Below, one piece after another: positions 1 through 11,220 of a stretch of DNA of 64,000 nt (within the stretch, counting starts at the first letter, position 1; each line of letters starts with the position of its first letter). Below the pieces are notes generated by a model. It was given only the letters and a program-made list of their open reading frames with translations, was not told the DNA's origin and did no database searches. The DNA is from Acanthamoeba castellanii str. Neff (Eukaryota; Discosea; Longamoebia; Acanthamoebidae). Both the position numbers and the translations under genes were made by a program. The DNA lies in the NCBI RefSeq assembly GCF_000313135.1, contig NW_004457712.1, forward strand, positions 324,243 through 388,242, written 5' to 3'.

Positions 1-26
1 GCGTCATTCGAATTAGCACGGCAAGG

Positions 27-1316
27 ATGGAGATCTTCGAAATGGAGCTTGACAAGCCCCTGGAGGGGGCCATGTCGAACGATGGCCACCTCACCAGGCC
101 ATTCTCAGACGACATCGACGCATCCCTCGATTCCGATCGTGATCGATCCAGCTCGAGCTCGTCGCCTTCCCCGCGCCATCACAAGCAACATACTCAACTG
201 CACCACCAGCATCAACAACTTCATCCTCATCCTCTACACATTCACCCCAAGCGCCATCACGAGCATTCGCACCCGAAGTGGGACCCCGCATTTCCCTCGC
301 CCTCTTCATCATCTGGCTCATCCGCTTCATCCTCAACAGCCTCTTCTGTTTCCTCGGTTTCGCCCACATCAATGTGGGAAGATGGCAGCCCCGGCCAGCG
401 CAAGGCCTCTACCACCATCCCCGCGGGCGCACCTCGCCTGCGGCCCCACGGTCAAGCCGCCGCCCCTGGGCTGGTGCCATCCGGTGCCGGACGAGCGGGC
501 GAGGCCGCACACCACAACCCGCAACAGCCGCTGCCCGTGGCGGCAGCCAAACCGGAACACGTAGACCATCATCAACATCAACAACAACCGAAACGGGAAG
601 GAGGCACGGCGGCGACAGCAACAGCGGTAGAGGAACGGACCAGTGGAGCGGAAACCAGGGAGGGAGAGGAGGCAAAGGAAATGGGACAACCAAACAACAG
701 CACCGCCGCTGCTGGCGGCAGAGCGGCAAGCAACACCAAGTACAATCAGATGAAGGCCAAGTACCTGCGGTCGCTCAACTTCAACGAGCAGGACGTGCAG
801 AAGCGAGTTCTCAATGGACGTCATCGATCGCTGTCCCTCCCCGTGGCGCGACCCAACCTGGTTCCGCCGCCGTCGCAGGCGCTGATTCAACAACAGCAGA
901 GCCAGATGGGGGCATCGCCGCCGTCGTCGTCTTCGTCGTCGTGCTCGTCGTCATCGTCTTCGCCGCTGCAATCGCCGTCGGAGGGTCCTCACCCGACAGC
1001 CATTCCCATCCCTACGCGCCGCGGCAGTCAGGCGCAGGCGGTGCCTCCAGGCGGGCTGGGTCTCTCCGACTTCTCCCTCGCTCCCGAGCCTGGAGTCAAG
1101 CTTGAATCTTCGTCGGTACGTTCACTTTCTCCCATCTCGCTGTCTTCGCACACTGTGTGCCCGTGGGCGCCTTGCACCCTCGTGCGTATTATGAGACGCG
1201 TGCACTCACACGGCCTTATCACACAGTTTGTACCGCCGCACGAGCTCGTGAAGCGAGACACGTTCTCTGTGTGGCAGTACGAAAAGAAGAAGAACGCCGC
1301 CTACAAGGCCCTCTGA
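27..1316 (+). CDS. Low-complexity protein with PPHEL C-terminal motif, unknown function
   Basis: I do not recognise this gene. The open frame runs from an ATG at 27 to a stop at 1314-1316. Most of the protein is low complexity: His-rich stretches near residues 50-80, Ser runs, Gln-rich and Pro-rich parts. A more ordered block (QMKAKYLRSLNFNEQDVQKR, about residues 240-260) and the extreme C-terminus (FVPPHELVKRDTFSV) look conserved. A GT-AG intron is likely at 1116-1226. It is 111 nt, phase 0 and free of stops, so the frame stays open with or without splicing; removing it joins ESSS to FVPPHEL. The PPHE...FSV core faintly recalls the plant S40/senescence-regulator motif, which is a weak resemblance. 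Only 26 bases precede the ATG, so an upstream exon cannot be excluded. Confidence 0.6.
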   Translation: MEIFEMELDKPLEGAMSNDGHLTRPFSDDIDASLDSDRDRSSSSSSPSPRHHKQHTQLHHQHQQLHPHPLHIHPKRHHEHSHPKWDPAFPSPSSSSGSSASSSTASSVSSVSPTSMWEDGSPGQRKASTTIPAGAPRLRPHGQAAAPGLVPSGAGRAGEAAHHNPQQPLPVAAAKPEHVDHHQHQQQPKREGGTAATATAVEERTSGAETREGEEAKEMGQPNNSTAAAGGRAASNTKYNQMKAKYLRSLNFNEQDVQKRVLNGRHRSLSLPVARPNLVPPPSQALIQQQQSQMGASPPSSSSSSCSSSSSSPLQSPSEGPHPTAIPIPTRRGSQAQAVPPGGLGLSDFSLAPEPGVKLESSSVRSLSPISLSSHTVCPWAPCTLVRIMRRVHSHGLITQFVPPHELVKRDTFSVWQYEKKKNAAYKAL

Positions 1317-1667
1317 GATGAAGCAGCGGTACGGCCACCTTCCACTCCTCAAGTGTTCTTTTCCGATGCCTGCCGCTTAGAAAGTCGCCGCTCATTCGCC
1401 CCAACCGTGCAGCATCGAGCGCGTGCGCTTCGGCGCCGATGTGGAACCGCCCGATCGCCTCATCATCTGTGTATAGCTTATCCTCTTTGGCCGCGACAAC
1501 CCCTCTGCCTTGCCGGTGTGGTGGTTGGTGTGCAAAGGCCTTGGCCTCTTTCGTTTCTTCTTCGACCTCTCGTCTTCCTCTTTTGCTATTTATTTTTCGG
1601 CAGCAGTGTCGACATTAAAAGACTTTGTCTTTTTTTGTATTTTTTTTTTTTTGCGCATATTTGAGAG
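1317..1667. other. Intergenic: 3' end of first gene and promoter of SET gene
   Basis: No coding signal is supported in these roughly 350 bases. The 3' half is T-rich, with a long poly-T tract at about 1622-1652 ending 15 bases before the next ATG. This could be a promoter or 5' UTR element. Confidence 0.4.
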
Positions 1668-3648
1668 ATGGAGGGATCGCCAGCCGGAGGGATGATGCCG
1701 GGCGGAGATGACCCGTATGGTGGAGGAGAGCGCTGGGCTCCGCCCGAGTTTCCCAGACTTCGATGGGCGATGGGCATCGTAGGGGGTCTCACCCTCGCGG
1801 CATTTGTCTACCATTCCCTTACCGCTGCATCTCGTTATCGCCACCAGCAAGGTGATTTTCCTTCTTCTTTCATTGAATGCACGTTTGTTCATCAATTTGT
1901 CGGTGCAACTCACCGCCTGATCTCGGCTCGGTTCTGCAGCGCAAAAGGAACGCGAGACTCGATTCATGGGCTTCCTGCACCACGAAGAGGCCAACAAGCG
2001 CCTGGTGAATGGCGACTTGGCAGGCGCCGTGAAGCACTACTCCAAGGCTGCTCGCTTTGCCCTGCGTGGCGAGCCGGGCGATGATGTCGCTGCCGCCGCC
2101 GCTGCTGCCGCCGGCGTCGATCCCGCCTTCATCGTGCCCGACTTTGACGCTCCCGGCGCCGAGGGCTGGGCGCTGTCGCTGCTGCAGCGCGCTGCCGCCC
2201 ACTGGAGCACGGGCGATGCCAACAGCTGCGCCCGCGACTGCTTGGCCGTCCTTCGCGTGCTGCCTCGCCAAGCGGCTTCGCCCGTTGACGAGAGCGAGAC
2301 TATCAGCCCGCCGACACCGGAGGCTTCGGAGGCTTCGGAGGCGCAGCCGGAGGCGGGCGCCGGGGTGGCGGCCGTGATGACGGAAGCGGGACCGCCGGAA
2401 CAAGGCGGCGAAGAGGAGAAGGTGAGCAAGGAGGAAGAGGAGAAGCGAGCGCTGGAGAAGGAGGCGCGAATGCGAAAGGACAGGCTGGAGCGTATCACGG
2501 CCCGCGCGACGGAGCTGCTCGGCCGAGCGCTGGCCGCGAGTGGCCAGCCGCTAGCGGCGCTCCTGGCTCTTCAGCGGTGCACCCAGGCCCGCAGCAAGAG
2601 GCGCGAGGCTGCCCTCGTCCAGTTCCAGCACGTGCGTACACCTTTTCGAGCGCTGGGATTCACCTGCATCAACCCGGGCAGCTTGATCTCACAGTCGCTT
2701 GTGTTGATACCACTTCAGTTGAAGGAGAGCCTCCAGAACGCCCTCGCAGCAGAGAACGGGCAGTCGCACTGGCCGGTCAAGGTCGTAGTCGGACACGAAG
2801 GAGGTGCTCGGGGAGTCCTGGTGGCGACCGAGGAGATCGCCGAGGGGGGAGAGATCCTCGTCGAGGAACCGTTCCTCGCCGCTCCCTGGTCCGCGCAGGA
2901 CCTCGTGCAGAAGGTCTACTGCGTTCACTGCCTGCGACGGCTGGCCCAGCCCGACGTCGACGGTGCACCCAACAAGGGCATTGCTTCCGCCCCGGTCGTA
3001 GCGGAAGCGCGCTCGGGCTACTGCAGTTCAGTCTGCGAGGCCGCGGCGTGGCTCCTGCATGACCACCGGCCGTCATCACGGCCGGCCCAGCCCGCGGGTC
3101 CGAGCAGCGATCAGACCGGGGCCGAGGAGCGCACAAGCCTCTACCTGCTGGCCAAGCGCGTCTTGGCCTGCCTGGCCTACGGCGAGAGAGAGCCCATGCT
3201 GCAGCCCCTGTGGACCACGTTCGATGCGGCCATCCGCTCCCTGCCCACATCGGAGGCCGAGGCCAAGGGAGTCGGCCACGAGCACGCCGAACTGCAGGCC
3301 TTCGTCGAGTCCCTCCGCAACGACGTCGCCCAGCAGTCGGAGCAGCAGGCCGGGCCATCGACGAGCGAGACGGGCTGGGATGCGTCGTCGCTGGTGTCTC
3401 AGCTCCGCGGCGGCGCCTTGCCGGTGATGGAACAGCAGCAGCAGACCGAAGGCTGTCGCGGCGTCGGTCTCTACCTACTGGGCAGCCACGTCGGCCGCTC
3501 TTCGCCGACAGCGGAACCCAATGCCCGAGTCGTGTTCAGCGATGCCGACTCCACCCTTCGCCTCGTGGCACTCCGACCGATCCCCGCCAACGAGGCCGTC
3601 GTCATCAGCAGCTCCGCCTCCTCCCCTGCACTTGCCTCCTCGGCTTGA
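1668..3648 (+). CDS. Membrane-anchored SMYD-like SET-domain protein (degenerate active site)
   Basis: The predicted protein is about 601 aa from three exons: 1668-1851, 1940-2631 and 2719-3648. The introns (88 and 87 nt) keep frame; the second is phase 0 and stop-free. Residues about 33-55 form one hydrophobic segment, suggesting an N-terminal membrane anchor. A TPR-like stretch follows (NKRLVNGDLAGAVKHYSKAA), then an acidic linker. The SET start is recognisable (ARGVLVATEEIAEGGEILVE), with a MYND-like pair of Cys motifs (CVHC, YCSSVC) and a SET end (STLRLVALRPIPANEAVVIS). The SMYD family normally has an NHSC-x-PN element and a Tyr after the last strand. Here the corresponding region reads HVGRSSPTAEPN and ISS, so the cofactor-binding and catalytic residues appear lost. 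Methyltransferase activity is therefore doubtful. Confidence 0.72.
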
Positions 3649-3811
3649 TAACTCGCTTGCCCCTCCGAACGAAAATGAATGGATGTCGACACATTTCTGC
3701 CTTCCAGAATTTATTTGTCGACTCATGGAATGATATCGGGGGTCTTTCTGGCGGTTCTTTCTTTTTCTCTCTCTCTCCCTCCCGCATCACCCGTCGTCGC
3801 CGACTCCAAGG

Positions 3812-4750
3812 ATGGGTGCGTCCAACTGGCCCTGGTTTTCCTGTGGTGTCCATCATGTCTGTGGGCCTCTCAAGTCGCTGGTCTTGAGCTTGTCCGAACG
3901 CTAATCGATTTGTTGTTGGGTCCTTGATCAGGTATCTCCCGTGATTCGAAGCACAAGAGGCGCGCCACCGGTGGCAAGCGTAAGATCCACCGCAAGAAGA
4001 GGAAGTTCGAGCTCGGTCGCCCCCCGGCGCTTACCAAGCTCGGCTCCCAGAGGATTCACCCCGTCAGATGCCGTGGTGGCCGCATCAAGTACCGCGCTCT
4101 GCGTCTCGAGACCGGCAACTACGCCTGGCCCTCGGAGGCTGTCACCCGTAAGACGAGGGTCCTCGGTGTCGTCTACAACGCCTCGAACAACGAGTTGGTG
4201 CGCACGAACACCCTTGTGAAGAGCGCCATCGTCCAGATCGATGCCACCCCCTTCCGTCAGTGGTACGAGCAGCACTACGGCATCAACCTCGGTAAGGCTA
4301 AGACCGGTGCTGCTGCCCCCGCTAAGACTGAGGTACGACTTCCATCACATTCCTAACTCAACAATCATACTTCTAGATTCCTAAAACGATGTCTATCTCC
4401 AGGCCAAGAAGGAGGCTGCCCCCAAGAAGGGAAAGAAGGAGTCGACCAAGAAGGACGCCAAGAAGGAGGCTGCCCCCAAGAAGGAGGGTGAGGCTGCTGC
4501 TGCCCCCGCCGAGCCTGCTGCCCCCGCTGTCGTGACCGACAACACCAGGAGGAAGCTGGCCGAGAGGAGGAAGGAGCGCATCCCCCTCGCCCAGTCGCTT
4601 GTCGACCAGTTCGCTGCTGGCCGTCTCTACGCGAGCATCACCTCCAGGCCTGGCCAGTGCGGCCGCTGCGACGGCTACATCCTTGAGGGTGAGGAGCTCA
4701 ACTTCTACCTCAGGAAGCTCCAGAAGAAGAAGGGTAAGGCTCAGCAGTAA
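3812..4750 (+). CDS. RPS8: 40S ribosomal protein eS8
   Basis: This is a structural component of the small ribosomal subunit. Exons are 3812-3815, 3932-4332 and 4403-4750, giving about 250 aa. The first exon contributes only ATGG, and intron 1 splits the Gly-2 codon. The mature start [19 protein letters not shown] is diagnostic of eS8, as is the C-terminus with [18 protein letters not shown]. Exon 3 opens with an about 45-residue Lys/Ala/Pro-rich insertion (repeated KKEAAPKK units) between the core and the C-terminal helix. This is richer in Lys/Ala than the variable segment I know at that position in animal eS8. URB1, another ribosome-production gene, starts 208 bp downstream on the same strand. 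Confidence 0.95.
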
Positions 4751-4800
4751 ATTGTTCATTCCAATCTTATTTCCGCCCTTGGTCGGCCTAGGCGACTTTA

Positions 4801-4806
4801 AATAAA
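4801..4806 (+). terminator. Polyadenylation signal of eS8
   Basis: An AATAAA hexamer lies about 50 bases after the eS8 stop codon, a usual distance for a cleavage/polyadenylation signal. Confidence 0.5.
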
Positions 4807-4958
4807 CAAAAACTCCAACTACATCCTCCTGTTCGTCTCCTTAGATCAAACCATTCCGTTGTCCGATTCATCCAAGAAGGTGTTTTCCCCGATTTTAGAA
4901 GTGTTTTCGAATTTCTAAGCACCCGTCTGTTTCCTTGTTCTTTAGCGGCACAGTGACC

Positions 4959-7900
4959 ATGGATGGCGAACACGATGAAGTGACCTCCTCTGTGGGCAGC
5001 TCTACGAAGCGTCCTCTGCCGGACCAGCCAGACCAGCCTGACGATGCGGCGTTGCAGGTTCTTACTGTGTTCCAATATTTTCATTCATGCATCTCAATCT
5101 TTCATCTCCGGAGGCTGCAATGCGTTTCTCACCGTGCCGTCAGGCGGCCAAGCGGCAGCGCACCGAAACCGATGGGCAGAGCGAAGAGCCAGCTTCGCCA
5201 CTGCCGCGGGGCCGGTCCGGCAAGCTGAACCTCAAGGAGGTGCTCGCCCTGCTCAACGCCGACACAGGCGATGCACAGGCCCAGGGTTCGTGCTCCCCTT
5301 TTCTCTCCCTCGCTCTGTTCTTGGTGCCGCCATCATTGGCCAAGGCTCGAGCTCATCGACGATCGGTGCAGGTCTGCGAGCACTTAAGGGTGACGGGCGC
5401 CACCTGCACGAGGTGATGATCGCCTACGTAGAATCCTCACCCGAGTGCGTTGAGCTGTTCCGGTTGTGGGAGAACAACCAAAAAGCCGTACGGATCGACT
5501 CCCCTTTCTTCTCTCCCTCCTCCGCTGCTGCTTCTTGTTGTCTTGTTGGTTGCTCACCACCCTCCTCTCTCTCTCTCCCCCCTGATGCGAACGGTTAGAG
5601 CGTGCGCGACTGGCATGTGGAAGTGGGGGTCGTGGAGTGCCTGGCCCTCATTCTCTCGGGCGGCCACGCTCAGTCCACCATGCGCCAGGTAGCGTATCGT
5701 CTCACCACGCCAGATCTGACAGCGCACCTCTTCGCTTTCTCCCTCTTCTCTTTCGTGCACTCACCCCCGCGCTCGGGCACAGACGCGAATCTTCATTTGC
5801 AGGAGGGTGATGCGACACCTGATGAAGACCGTCTACAGCAACCTCGCATCGGGCAGCACACGCTCGGCGTCCGCCGCGCTGCAGCTGCTGACCCACGTCG
5901 TGGGCACCTCCACCGCCACCGCGCGCGAATTCACACAGCAGTTCGACTTTGCCTTCAAGGGCCTCCCCAAGCTCGCCAAGGCCAAGACCCAGAAGCAGCC
6001 CACCCAGCGCGCACCCGAAAACTGTGCGTCTGCCCATCACTTCACACCTCCATCACCGCCAGCCGGCACTGACCATCATCGTTCTCTCTCTCTTTGTGTG
6101 TGCGTGTGTGACAGTCCTGCGGCGACAATTCATCAGGTTCTGCGGGGCGTTCCTGCGCACCGGCGATCTGGGCATCGTTGGTGCGGTGGTGCGCAAGGGC
6201 CTGTTCGCGCACCTGTGGCGTGACCTGCCTCACGACTCCCTCCCGCTCGCCCAAGACCTCCTCCCCGTGCTGCACAAGCATGTTCTCCTCAACCCGCTTC
6301 TCCCCAACAAGCTCAAGCAATACGTACGCATAACACACACACACACACACACACACACCACAGGCGCACTTGGACGGTCGCTAACGGCATTGCTTCTGTG
6401 CCGCGCCCCAGATCTTCACACCCTTCGCAGTCGAGCAGGTCGCGCGGCTGCTCAAGGCCGCTTGTGGCCGCCAGGATGTCAGGCTGCAGCGGCTCGTATC
6501 CAACTTCATCCGCGACGTCGCTGCCACTGACGCCGGTCTCTTTGGCTCCGCCTCGACTCCCTCCAACGCCAAAGCGGCCAAGGCGCTTTCAGAGTACGCA
6601 CCCCCCCCCCGGACGCGTCTCGTGCTCGTGCACTCGCTCACCACGTGTCGTGTCGTTGGTCGTGTCGTTGGTCGTGTCGTTGGTCGTGTCGTTGGTCGTG
6701 TCGTTGGTCGTGTCGTTGGTCGTGTCGTTGGTCGTGTCGTTGGTCGTGTCGTTGGTCGTGTCGTGTCGTGTCGTGTCGTGTCGTGTCTACAGGGCGGAGC
6801 AAGAGAAGCAACGCAAGAGGGAACGAGCAGTCGTGCGCCTCTTGGCCGCCCTCGACGCTAACATGGACCCCGTGCAGCAGCGCCTCGTGCTCCAAGTCCT
6901 CAAGGCCAACCCACGAGTACCCCCAGAGCCCCACCAGCCCACACTTGAACGCCTGGGTTGGCACTAACTCGCGTGCGAATCTCTGCCGCGCCCAGCTCAT
7001 TCCGGACTATGTGGCGGCGCCGAGCTACTCGCTGGACCCGCGGCCGACGCTGCTCTGGCTGGCCAACGTGAACCTGTTCACCAGGGTTCTCTCACTGCCG
7101 ATCGACCACCCGTCCGGCATCGCCCTGCCACCCGCGCCGCTCCTCGGCTCCGCCACCGCCGAACACGAGGAGGAGGAGCGCGACGCCGAGAACTGGGCCG
7201 TCAAGGCCGCCGAGCAAGGTACCTTGGCCGTGTGAACTGAGCCGCACGCGCGCGTCTCGTGCGACCGGTTGCGTAGCGATGAGACTGACATCGACCGATG
7301 CTGCTGCTGCTGCGTTGGTTACAGTGGTGCCGCATCCGGTGAATAGGGGCGTGCTGGGGCGTGCGCTGCAGCACCAGTCGCGGCTGGTGCAGTCGCACGG
7401 TCTGCTGCTGCTTCTCGCGGCGCTCCGACGGGTGGAGGCCGTGCGCGCGCCGCCCGGGCTCGAAGCGCGGCTGCGCCAGGCCATTGCCGCGCGCCTGCCC
7501 GACGTGCAGACCCTCCTGAGCCTCCACCAGCGCTACGCGCCGCGCGCCGCAGCCGGCGAGCCCGACGCCCTCCACTACTCGCTCCTCCTGCGCGCACTTG
7601 CCCACTACCAGGTACTCCTCGCCCGCCTGCGGACGCGACCGACACCTAAAGACGCTCATCGGTGGTTGTTGGGNNNNNNNNNNNNNNNNNNNNNNNNNNN
7701 NNNNNNNNNNNNNNNNNNNNNNNNNNNNNNNNNNNNNNNNNNNNNNTCCTCCTCCACTTCAGCCCCGAGGTGCGCTCCTTCCCCAATTCAAGCCACGTAG
7801 CACACGACACTCACACATGCACCACCGCACACGCCGCACGCATGCATCGCACACGCACGCGACACCAGGAGGGAGCTGTGTACGACCAGGTGTGGGAGCT

Positions 7901-8932
7901 CCTCGAGGCGCAGCTGGTGGACCAGCGCGAGGGCTTGTTCCCCAACGGACCCGCCGAGCTGCGCGCGTGGGTGCGGCACCTGCTCGACCCGGCCTCCCTC
8001 AAGCTGCTGGACCAGGCCCCTCGGCGCCCTCCTGCTTCACCCCTACGCCTTCGCCGCCCGCCTCGCATCCCTCCCGCCCCCACCCCCTCCGCTCCACTCC
8101 GCCAGCCCCGCCGCTGCCGCGCCCTGCTCGCCGCTCCTCTTTGCTGTGCTCGACGCCCTCGTGGCACGCTCGCGGCCGTCCGCCAACGACGGCGACGGCG
8201 ACCAGGAGACGGAGGAGGATGGGGAAGAGATGGAGATGGATGAGGTGGACGAGGAGCGGGTGCGGGAGAGGGCCGCGCAGGAGATCTACGTGGCCCGCGC
8301 AGTAGGAGAGCTGCTGCACTCGGGCACCCGCTACACGGCGCTAGCCATCGCGCATGCCCTGAACGCCGCCCTCCCACACAACCGCGCCGCGTACGTTCTT
8401 CTTTCCACTCTCCGCTCACTTATCTCTCTCTCTCTCTCTCTCTGGGCGCTCATCGCTCTATTGTGTGTGGTGTGTGTTGTTGGTCGTGTGTGCGGGCGCG
8501 TTTTTGCGTCTGGCAGAGTGTTGCCGCGCCTGACGCAGCTGTTGGCCTATGCCCAGCATCTGTGCGGGGAGCAGCAGTCCGATGCCGAGCAGGCCGCCCT
8601 TGCCCTCCGACAAGCATGCGCCTGGTACGAAACCCGTTCTCTCTCGTAGAACGTGTGAGCTCCACTTCTTGCCCAGCCATGCCGCTGACTAACGCACACA
8701 TGCGCACACAATGCAGGGAATCGGTGGGTCGGGTGCCGCCCATCTCGATCGCGCTGGCCGAAGCCCGCCTGCGGAGAGGCCACCCGGATGCGCTCTTCCA
8801 CGTGCAGCGGCGCATCCCCCAACTCACGGACGCCCGTCTGCTTCTCGCCGCGTCCCGTCAGGTACGTTCCACCTGGTCCCCCCTCACTCTATGTCTCCAT
8901 TCCTCATCTTTCTCGTGGTGACCGTCGCTGGG

Positions 8933-8983
<51 letters not shown>

Positions 8984-11168
8984 CAGGCCACGGGGTGGCT
9001 CGAGGACGCCCACCGCGCTACCGAGGCTCAGGCACTCGAGGTGGTCGAGGACCTCATGGCCCACGCCCTGTCCTCCTCCTCCTCCCAGGAGGCCTTCGGC
9101 GCCGAGAACACCACGACCCACAGCTCCGCCCAGCTGACCTACGGTACGCCGCCGTCATCACCACCATCACCGTTACCTCCACCAGTCAGCCCACCAACCG
9201 CTCGCCTCGCGGTCGCGTAAATACAGGGAAAGCGCGCCTGGCGGCGGCCAGCAGCTCGTGGGGCAGCGGTGGGAACAACAACAACAACGGCTCGAGCAGG
9301 CACCTGGTGGGCGCCGTGCAGCGAGCGGCCGTTGGAAGCCTGCCCGCCGACGCCGCCCCGCCCAGCCCGCCCCTGTCGCGCCCCGCCGGAGCTAAAATTC
9401 CCCACCCGCCCTCCTCCGTCTTCTCCGCCCCCGCTCTGGTACCATCCACCACCCGCGTCGCCCTCGCCTCACCATCCACCCGCCCCCGCCCCCGCCCCCG
9501 CCAACTGACTTTGCGGCACTCGCGCGCACAGGGGATCGAGGCGCTGCGGGTGAAGGCGGTGGTGGAGGCGAGCAGCGAGGGGGAGGTGGCGCAGGTGGTG
9601 TCGCGCATCCTCGCCCTGCCCTCCACGTCGCCCGTCTTCGCGCCGGGCCACGCCATCGCGCGCCTGCTTCCTCTCATCCTCTCCCGCGCGCCCCTCTCGC
9701 TCGTACTCCTCCCCCTCCCTATCTCCCCATCTCCCCCCTGTCGCGCTCGAGCGGGAGCAGCTCACCGCCTCCCCCCGGGGTGCAGGCGAGCTTCGGGCGG
9801 CTGCAGGGGCTGACCCTGCGGTGGCCGGCCCTCGGGCTGGAGGACCACCTCTTGGGAGTCCTCCAGGGCGCCCTCCCCGCGCCCTCTCCGCCACTTCACT
9901 TCCTGCCCACCACCACCACCACCTCCACGACCTCCACCCCTTCGTCGCCGGTCCAGGTCACGCAGGTCCGTAGTCTGCACGCCGATCGCTCCACGATCGC
10001 TGGCCCTGACCCCGTGTCGTGTTGTGTCGTGTCGTGTCGCAGGACTTTGTGGCGGCCATCAAGGATGAGTTCGTGGAGGGCCTGCTCGACCGAGTGCTCC
10101 AGGGGAGCGAAGAAGGTGCGGACGGACGCGACCATCACGCGGCCCGCGAGATCCTGCGCTTCGTCGCCGCGTGGTCCGCGCACCACCGGCAGCTCGTCCA
10201 GCGCCGCCTGCTCGACCGCAGCGTCGCCGCCCGGCTCAAGCAGCCCGACCACCTGCAGCGCCTCCTGCCCGTCGTCTCCGCCTGCCTCCTGCACCACGAC
10301 GCCCAGCCCAGGCTGCTCGCCGCGCTCGTCCAGCAAACCGACCTTCTCATCAAAGCCCTCGACTGCGACGCCGACGGTGAAGCCGCGGCGGACTCGCCGG
10401 TGGCCCGCAGTGCGGCGCACGTGCTGGAGCGCTGCTACATGAGCGCCGCGGCGTCGGCGTCGGCTGTGGCGAAGCTCCGCGCGCGCGTGTTGGGTGGTGC
10501 CGGCGCGGAACTGCGCAGCTCTGCGCGCCTGTCGCTCGCCTACGCCCTGACCTGCTGCTCGACGGCCGCAGGCGCGTCGGTCCAGAAATTCATCGAGCAC
10601 GCCCTCGGCGCGCTCACCTCCGTCCTCGCGCTCGACGACGCCCACCCCTTCCGCGCGCAGGCCGTCGCCACACTCGGTGCGAACACTTTCTCTCGCGGTT
10701 TCGCACGTGGTCGGCGACTAACGCGTCAGAACACTGTGTGCGGTGTGGGCGTGTGCGGCTGTGGTGTCTTGCAGAGGCGGCCTTGGCAAAGGCGCGCGAG
10801 TGGGGCGTGACGGGACGCGATGAGGCGGGGCTCGAGTGGGTGATGTCGCTGCGTGCGGCGGACGACGTCGCGGGTCTGCTGCGCGGGCGCGTGGGCGGCC
10901 TCGTGCCGGCCCTCGTTCGCCACTTCTGCCCCGCGTCCGCCCCAGGGACGACCACGGCGACGGCCACCAAAGCCAAGACGGCCCCGGCGCTCTATCGGTT
11001 GGTAGTGTCGTCGCCCGCGTTCGCTCATGTCCTACGCAGCCCCAACGCCGCATCTCCGTCCGCCCTCCCGACCCATGCCAAGCACTCGCTGGCCCTCCTC
11101 CTCTACACCCTCTACCGGTACATGTCCCCTTGCGAGTCGCACGTACGACCGCACACGCACACGCCCAA

Positions 11169-11220
<52 letters not shown>

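Noticed and set aside
6645..6790. CRISPR-like array
   Set aside because: Units are 12 bp and 5 bp with no spacers, inside a eukaryotic intron; a simple tandem repeat.
8788..9813. Long open frame of 341 codons overlapping URB1
   Set aside because: It crosses a GT repeat and reads proline/arginine-rich shadow sequence; the URB1 exons in other frames fit the family.
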